Shown here piece by piece: positions 1 to 3,969 of a stretch of DNA of 6,550 bases. The position numbers were made by a program, and so were the translations under genes. Under the pieces are notes generated by a model. It did not search any database. It saw only the letters and a list, made by a program, of their open reading frames with translations, and had not been told where the DNA came from. Source of the DNA: an uncultured Archangium sp. (GTDB lineage Bacteria > Myxococcota > Myxococcia > Myxococcales > Myxococcaceae); assembly GCA_937875615.1 (NCBI GenBank), contig CALNBU010000035.1:1-6550 (forward strand), in the 5' to 3' direction. Position 1 is the stretch's first letter. Every line of letters starts with the position of its first letter.

Positions 1-174
1 CCTGGCGCGGAGGGCGGTCCCGTGGAGCCCGCCACCCTGGAGGCGCTGGCGGAGGGCCTTCGCCTGGTGGAGTCGGAGATGGCGGGCGCGCACCTCGACG
101 GGGTCCACGAGGCCCTGCTGCAGCGTCAACTGGAGGCGCGGGGCTACGTGGGGAAGGGGCAGGGTCCGGCCTGA
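1..174 (+). CDS. C-terminal end of an unrecognised protein (partial)
   Basis: Frame 1 is open from the window edge to TGA at 172-174 and encodes the last 57 residues of a protein whose start lies upstream. Codon use supports it: about nine in ten third positions are G or C, as in the neighbouring genes. The visible tail is rich in Ala, Glu, Leu and Gly, looks largely alpha-helical (for example ALAEGLRLVESEM and HEALLQRQLEARG) and ends in a short Gly/Lys/Gln-rich stretch. I recognise no motif and do not assign a function. It converges on the cheB-type gene with only 7 bp between the two stop codons, and no hairpin terminator fits in that gap, so termination signals for each transcript must lie inside the opposite gene or be factor-dependent. 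Being next to cheB could mean a chemotaxis-related gene, but nothing in these 57 residues shows it. Confidence 0.7.
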   Translation, partial: PGAEGGPVEPATLEALAEGLRLVESEMAGAHLDGVHEALLQRQLEARGYVGKGQGPA

Positions 175-181
175 ACGGCCC

Positions 182-1681
182 TCACGCGCGCGGCGAGGTC
201 AACCGGCGCACCATGCGGATGAGCTCGGCGTTGTCTCCCTTGCGCAGCGCGTGCTGCGACTGACACTCGCGGGCGCGGGCGGCGAGCGCGTCGGGGCCGA
301 GGTTCGACCACAGCAGCACCGGCGTCTGGCCCAGCCCGTGGAGGCGCGCCGACTGCAGGAGCATCGGTGACTTCACCGTCTTCAGCTCCGGCTCGAGGAT
401 GAGCAGGGACACCGGGTGCCGTCGCAGCGTGGCCGCCATCAGCATGGGGTTGTCGAGCGTCACCACCTCGTAGCCGGCGCGGGAGAGCGTGTCGCGGGCG
501 AGGTCCAGCGCCGGGCGCTGGTCGTCGACCACCAGCACCACCTTGCGGTTGCCCACCGGCGTCAGCGCGGAGAAGGAGTCGGAGTTCCGCAGCGGCGAGG
601 GCGCCGGGGCTGGCGTGGTCTCCACGGGTGCGGGCGGCGGGAGGGGCCGCGACTCGCGGAGCACCCGCACCAGGAACTCCCCGATGCTCGCGAGCGGAAG
701 GACGTGCTCGGCGGCGCCGAGCTCCGCCGCGGCGCGGGGCATGCCGTAGACCGCGCACGAGGCCTTGTCCTGGGCGATGGTGCGGGCGCCCATGCGCCGC
801 ATGCGCAGCAGGCCCTGCGCGCCGTCGTCGCCCATGCCGGTCAGCAGCACGCCCAGCCCCCGGCCCTTCAGCGCGGTGGCCATGGAGAAGAAGAGCGAGT
901 CGACGGAGGGCGAGATGAGCGCGCTGGGCGGCGGCGGGACCAGCTTCACCGAGAGGTTGTCGCGCACGAAGAGCTCCTGCCGGGGCGGCGCCACGTACAC
1001 CCGGCCGGCGGAGAGCTGCGTCGTCGGCCCGGCCTGCTCCACCAGGTGGCCGGAGGCGTCGCGGAGGAAGCGCACGAAGGAGTCGAAGAAGTCCTCGGCC
1101 ATGTGCTGCACCACCACCACCGGCAGCGCGAAGTCGCGGGGGAGCGACGAGAGCAGCCTGGCGAGGGCGCGGGGACCGCCGGTGGAGGCGCCGATGCCCA
1201 GCAGCAGCGGTCGCTCGCCCGACACCGGCACCGAGGTGGCCGGCCGGGGCGGCGTCGGCGCGGGCTTCTCTTCGGCCTCCACGCCCGCCTCGGCCAGCAG
1301 GCGCATGCGCTCCACGAAGCGCCGCAGGTCCTGGTCGCCGGCACCGAAGACCTGGGACTTGGGCACCAGCTCCAGCGCCCCGCGGGAGAGCGCCTCGTAG
1401 TTGAGGTCGACGCCGGAGGTCGAGGAGCGCTCGGAGATGACCACGATGGGCGTGGGGCGCTCACGCATCACCGCCTCGATGGCCTTGAGGCCGCCCATGC
1501 CCGGCATGTTGAGGTCCATGGTCACCAGGTCGGGGCGCAGGCTCCGCACCAGTGAAATGGCCTCCTCGCCGGTCTTCGCCTCGCCGCAGATGATGAGGGT
1601 GTCGTCGACCTCGAGCGCCCGCCGCAGCGCTTCGCGGCTCAGGCTGGAGTCGTCGACGATGAGTACCCGGAACCTCGCCAT
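182..1681 (-). CDS. cheB: CheB-type protein-glutamate methylesterase with an additional C-terminal receiver domain
   Basis: Predicted chemoreceptor methylesterase/deamidase: it would hydrolyse glutamyl methyl esters on chemoreceptors in the cytoplasm when its receiver is phosphorylated by a CheA kinase. Three modules are visible in 499 residues. Residues 4-125 are a complete receiver: acidic pair D10/D11, phospho-acceptor D56 in the MDLNMP strand, S83, and K108. Residues 157-342 are the methylesterase domain with catalytic S166 (GASTGGP), H193 (VQHM) and D286 (TGMGDDG). Residues 379-495 are a second receiver-like domain that keeps D386/D387, S459 and K481 but has E430 where the phospho-acceptor Asp belongs. 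Pro/Ala-rich linkers join the modules (about 137-156 and 345-365). Ordinary CheB has about 350 residues, so the extra receiver explains the excess. The ATG at 1679-1681 places the first beta strand at residue 4, as expected; no strong Shine-Dalgarno precedes it. It is divergent from the 98-residue gene. No cheA, cheR, cheW or receptor gene is visible. The catalytic assignment is secure; the pathway served is unknown. Confidence 0.95.
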   Translation of the reverse strand: MARFRVLIVDDSSLSREALRRALEVDDTLIICGEAKTGEEAISLVRSLRPDLVTMDLNMPGMGGLKAIEAVMRERPTPIVVISERSSTSGVDLNYEALSRGALELVPKSQVFGAGDQDLRRFVERMRLLAEAGVEAEEKPAPTPPRPATSVPVSGERPLLLGIGASTGGPRALARLLSSLPRDFALPVVVVQHMAEDFFDSFVRFLRDASGHLVEQAGPTTQLSAGRVYVAPPRQELFVRDNLSVKLVPPPPSALISPSVDSLFFSMATALKGRGLGVLLTGMGDDGAQGLLRMRRMGARTIAQDKASCAVYGMPRAAAELGAAEHVLPLASIGEFLVRVLRESRPLPPPAPVETTPAPAPSPLRNSDSFSALTPVGNRKVVLVVDDQRPALDLARDTLSRAGYEVVTLDNPMLMAATLRRHPVSLLILEPELKTVKSPMLLQSARLHGLGQTPVLLWSNLGPDALAARARECQSQHALRKGDNAELIRMVRRLTSPRA

Positions 1682-1756
1682 GCGCTAGGTCGTCCAGTCT
1701 AGCCGTGGGGAGCAGATTCTTGCGGGTACAAAGTTCCACCATAAGGTGCGAGGTGC
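1682..1756. promoter_or_regulatory. Divergent intergenic region between cheB and the 98-residue gene
   Basis: These 75 bp separate two divergent start codons and must carry the 5' signals of both genes, unless promoters lie inside the coding regions. No good TTGACA/TATAAT pair is visible on either strand. On the minus strand GGAACTT (plus positions 1731-1737) resembles the -35 element of ECF sigma factors. TCTG (1713-1716) follows after 14 nt, which only loosely matches an ECF -10. Near the cheB end is a 5-bp inverted repeat, GCTAG (1684-1688) and CTAGC (1699-1703), separated by 10 bp, a possible operator or leader hairpin. CACC-ATAA-GGTG (1737-1748) could form a 4-bp stem over the ribosome binding site of the small gene. 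A regulatory role is inferred from position; the individual elements are weak. Confidence 0.4.
1743..1748 (+). promoter_or_regulatory. Ribosome binding site of the 98-residue gene
   Basis: AAGGTG lies 8 nt before the ATG at 1757 and fits a Shine-Dalgarno sequence, which supports that start. A second AGGTG at 1751-1755 is only 1 nt from the ATG and too close to act. The site overlaps a possible 4-bp stem (CACC 1737-1740 with GGTG 1745-1748). Confidence 0.6.
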
Positions 1757-2053
1757 ATGGGGAAGCTGCGCGTCATCAACGGCCTGGGCCAGAAGCAGCA
1801 GGAGCCGCTCGCGTCGCGCGACGCGGTCGCCCGCTGCCTGATGGAGGCGGGGGCGGACATGCTCCTCCACCGGATCAGCACCGACCGGGCCGAGGAGATC
1901 GAGCGGCGGGGGAACGACATCCTCGACCTGTTCGACCGGGTCGACCAGAACGCCCTGTTCCTCCCGGTGCTCCAGCGCCACCTGGACGACCTGGAGCAAC
2001 TCATGCGTGACACCCGTCAGAACCGCGTACGCCGCGCCCGCGTGTCGCGCTAG
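1757..2053 (+). CDS. Small helical protein of unknown function (98 aa)
   Basis: I do not recognise this protein. It is a real gene on codon evidence: nearly every third position is G or C, and the four exceptions (CAA, CGT, CGT, GTA) all fall in residues 81-91. It also has a well-placed AAGGTG ribosome binding site and ends at TAG 2051-2053. The product is soluble, with no signal peptide or membrane segment. After a short N-terminal stretch (KLRVING) it looks almost wholly alpha-helical: roughly residues 20-40, 42-62 and 66-86. The last two are amphipathic and acidic (for example TDRAEEIERR and HLDDLEQLM). It ends in a strongly basic tail with six Arg in the last 11 residues. A single Cys (C27) is present. 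Such an acidic helical body with a basic tail would suit protein-protein or nucleic-acid contact, but that is a guess. It is divergent from cheB and 106 bp upstream of the first kinase gene on the same strand, so it could act with either. Confidence 0.8.
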   Translation: MGKLRVINGLGQKQQEPLASRDAVARCLMEAGADMLLHRISTDRAEEIERRGNDILDLFDRVDQNALFLPVLQRHLDDLEQLMRDTRQNRVRRARVSR

Positions 2054-2125
2054 CAGGGCCGCCATGCGCTGTCAGACCAGAAGGGGGTGCTCGGTGAGAG
2101 GCGCCATTTGCCAGCACCCTGCTAG
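2050..2125. repeat. Overlapping inverted repeats in the kinase leader
   Basis: A perfect 9-bp inverted repeat, CTAGCAGGG (2050-2058) and CCCTGCTAG (2117-2125), spans almost the whole gap between the 98-residue gene and the first kinase. Inside it is a perfect 7-bp inverted repeat, GGGTGCT (2085-2091) and AGCACCC (2113-2119). The two use the same CCC at 2117-2119, so as RNA they could not both form completely. The long arm begins at the stop codon of the upstream gene and ends 6 nt before a strong Shine-Dalgarno sequence. It has no T-run after it, so it is not a classical intrinsic terminator. It could be an RNA switch, an operator or chance; only the pairing itself is seen. Confidence 0.4.
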
Positions 2126-2131
2126 AGTCAC

Positions 2132-2137
2132 AGGAGG
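2132..2137 (+). promoter_or_regulatory. Strong but displaced Shine-Dalgarno sequence before the first kinase
   Basis: AGGAGG is a perfect anti-16S match but ends 22 nt before the GTG start at 2160, well beyond the usual 5-10 nt. An in-frame TAG at 2148-2150 rules out an upstream start, and no start codon lies closer. A small hairpin (GGG 2145-2147, loop TAGT, CCC 2152-2154) could shorten the effective distance to about 12 nt. Otherwise the weaker GGGGG at 2143-2147 would be used. Confidence 0.4.
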
Positions 2138-2159
2138 TTCCCGGGGGTAGTCCCAGCTC

Positions 2160-3965
2160 GTGTCGCTCGAAACCTTTGGCCGCTACCAGTTGCTGAAGAA
2201 ACTCGCCGCGGGCGGCATGGCACAGATCTACCTTGCGCGGCAGCAGGGCCTGGAGGGCTTCGAGAAGCTGCTGGTGGTCAAGCGCATCCTTCCGCACCTC
2301 GCCGAGAACCAGGACTTCATCACCATGTTCCTCGACGAGGCGCGCATCGCGGCGCGCCTCAACCACCCCAACGTGGTGCAGATCTTCGACCTCGGCGCGC
2401 AGGACGACACCTACTTCATCGCCATGGAGTTCATCCACGGCGAGGACGTGCGCCGGGTCTGGAAGCACGCGGAGAGGGAAGACAACCCCATCCCGCTGGC
2501 GCTCATCTGCCGCATCGTCATCGACGCGTGTGCGGGCCTCGACTACGCGCACAAGAAGAGCGACCAGTCGGGGCGCCCGCTCAACATCGTGCACCGCGAC
2601 ATCTCGCCGCAGAACATCCTGGTGTCCTTCGAGGGCGCGGTGAAGGTGGTCGACTTCGGCATCGCCAAGGCCGCGGACCAGTCGACCGTCACCCAGTCGG
2701 GCGTGCTCAAGGGCAAGTACTCGTACATGTCTCCGGAGCAGGCGGCGGGGCAGCCCATCGACTCGCGCACCGACATCTTCGCGCTGGGCGTGGTGCTCTA
2801 CGAGCTGCTGACCAACACCCGGCTCTTCAAGCGGCAGAACGACATCCAGACGCTCAACGCCGTCACCGAGTGCGCGGTGGTGCCGCCCTCGACCGTCAAC
2901 CCCGAGGTGCCGCCGGAGCTCGACGCCATCGTGATGAAGGCGTTGGCGAAGAACCGCGACGCCCGCTTCCAGGAGGCGCGGCAGCTGGGCGCGGCGCTCG
3001 AGGCGTGGCTGCTCACCAACCAGCTCCCTGGCTCGACGAGCGCGTTGAGCGCCTTCATGCACCAGATCTACGCGCGGCGACTGCAGCGCGAGGCGGAGGA
3101 AGGGCGGCTGCTGCTGGAGACCGGCGAGAACGAGTCGTTCGCCGAGCGGGCCACGCCGTCGGGAGAGTTCAAGAGGTCGCGCGCCACGGCCTCCCGCAAG
3201 CTGCCGTCCCGCGCGTTCGAGCTGACCGTGGCCAGTCGCCCCAGCCGGTCCGATCTCCGCAAGGCCGGCTCGGTGTACGAGCCCACCGAGGCCAGCCTCC
3301 CCACGCAGGCCGAGACCTCCCGGCGCGGGCTGGTGGCCGCGTCGCTGGCGGTGGTGGCGTTGCTGCTCGGCGGCGGCCTCGCCTGGCAGCTGTTCAGCGA
3401 CGCCGGCGAGGTGCCCGCGGAGGTGGCGCCGCCGCGCCCGCCCGAGCGGCCCGCGGAGCAGGACGGCACGCCGATCGAGGCGGTGGTGACGCCCACCCGG
3501 TTCCCCTTGCGCATCGACAGCACGCCGGTGGGCGCGCACGTCAGCGTCAACGGCCAGGCGAGAGGCGTGACGCCGCTGAGCCTCGAGCTCGACGAGGCGG
3601 TGGTCGAGCTCCAGCTCACCCTCGATGGCTACCTCGACGTCGAAGAGCACGTCGACGCCCGCGACGTCGACGCGCGTCACTACACCTTGGCGCCGGGGAA
3701 GAAGGGCGTCGTCGGGCCCCGGCCGCCGGTGTCCGACCGCCAGCTCCCCACCCCGCGCGAGAAGGCCACGGTCCGCTTCTTCGGGGCCGAGGCTCGGGTG
3801 GACTGCCCCAGGGCCAACTTCCGCGGCGACACGCCGCCCTCCGACAAGCAGCTCCCGGTGGGCGAATACGTGTGCACGTTCACCAGCACCGACGGCAAGA
3901 AGTCGACACAGACGGTTCGCGTGGAGCCGGGTGTCACCACCAAGGTGCGCATCGAGTTCCCCTGA
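2160..3965 (+). CDS. Membrane Ser/Thr protein kinase with extracytoplasmic PEGA-like repeats
   Basis: Eukaryotic-type (Hanks) Ser/Thr kinase, predicted to phosphorylate proteins in the cytoplasm in response to something sensed outside the membrane. The kinase domain covers residues 7-284: Gly-rich loop AAGGMAQIY (16-24), K41, helix-C E60, catalytic loop HRDISPQN with D147 and N152 (Ser replaces the usual Lys), DFG 165-167, SPE 191-193, D205 and R269. The substrate-binding and metal-binding residues are intact, so it should be active. A Ser/Thr/Arg-rich linker (about 320-388) offers many possible phosphosites. RR at 388-389 precedes a single transmembrane helix (about 390-412). A Pro-rich spacer leads to a PEGA domain (about 448-512, motif STPVGA), then a second degenerate PEGA-like unit (536-601) with two Cys, C549 and C572. 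GTG at 2160 is the only usable start: TAG is in frame 12 nt upstream, and the kinase fold begins a few residues later. The next kinase begins 4 bp after its stop. Confidence 0.95.
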   Translation: MSLETFGRYQLLKKLAAGGMAQIYLARQQGLEGFEKLLVVKRILPHLAENQDFITMFLDEARIAARLNHPNVVQIFDLGAQDDTYFIAMEFIHGEDVRRVWKHAEREDNPIPLALICRIVIDACAGLDYAHKKSDQSGRPLNIVHRDISPQNILVSFEGAVKVVDFGIAKAADQSTVTQSGVLKGKYSYMSPEQAAGQPIDSRTDIFALGVVLYELLTNTRLFKRQNDIQTLNAVTECAVVPPSTVNPEVPPELDAIVMKALAKNRDARFQEARQLGAALEAWLLTNQLPGSTSALSAFMHQIYARRLQREAEEGRLLLETGENESFAERATPSGEFKRSRATASRKLPSRAFELTVASRPSRSDLRKAGSVYEPTEASLPTQAETSRRGLVAASLAVVALLLGGGLAWQLFSDAGEVPAEVAPPRPPERPAEQDGTPIEAVVTPTRFPLRIDSTPVGAHVSVNGQARGVTPLSLELDEAVVELQLTLDGYLDVEEHVDARDVDARHYTLAPGKKGVVGPRPPVSDRQLPTPREKATVRFFGAEARVDCPRANFRGDTPPSDKQLPVGEYVCTFTSTDGKKSTQTVRVEPGVTTKVRIEFP

Positions 3966-3969
3966 AGCG

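Noticed and set aside
175..181. Terminator between the convergent genes
   Set aside because: The gap is 7 bp, with no hairpin and no T-run.
416..1555. Plus-strand open frame antisense to cheB (379 codons)
   Set aside because: The translation is His/Arg/Gly-rich without motifs, while the minus strand encodes all CheB catalytic and receiver residues.
1685..2065. Minus-strand and alternative plus-strand open frames overlapping the 98-residue gene
   Set aside because: The frame starting at 1757 has almost perfect G/C third positions and a good ribosome binding site; the overlapping frames have neither, and the minus-strand one runs through the cheB promoter region.
2108..2123. Possible sigma-54 promoter upstream of the first kinase
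   Set aside because: The -12-like CTGCT is fair, but the essential GG of the -24 element is TG, and the implied start near 2134 would fall inside the AGGAGG sequence.
2108..2128. TTGCCA and TAGAGT as a sigma-70 promoter
   Set aside because: They are only 9 bp apart, far short of the usual 16-18 bp.
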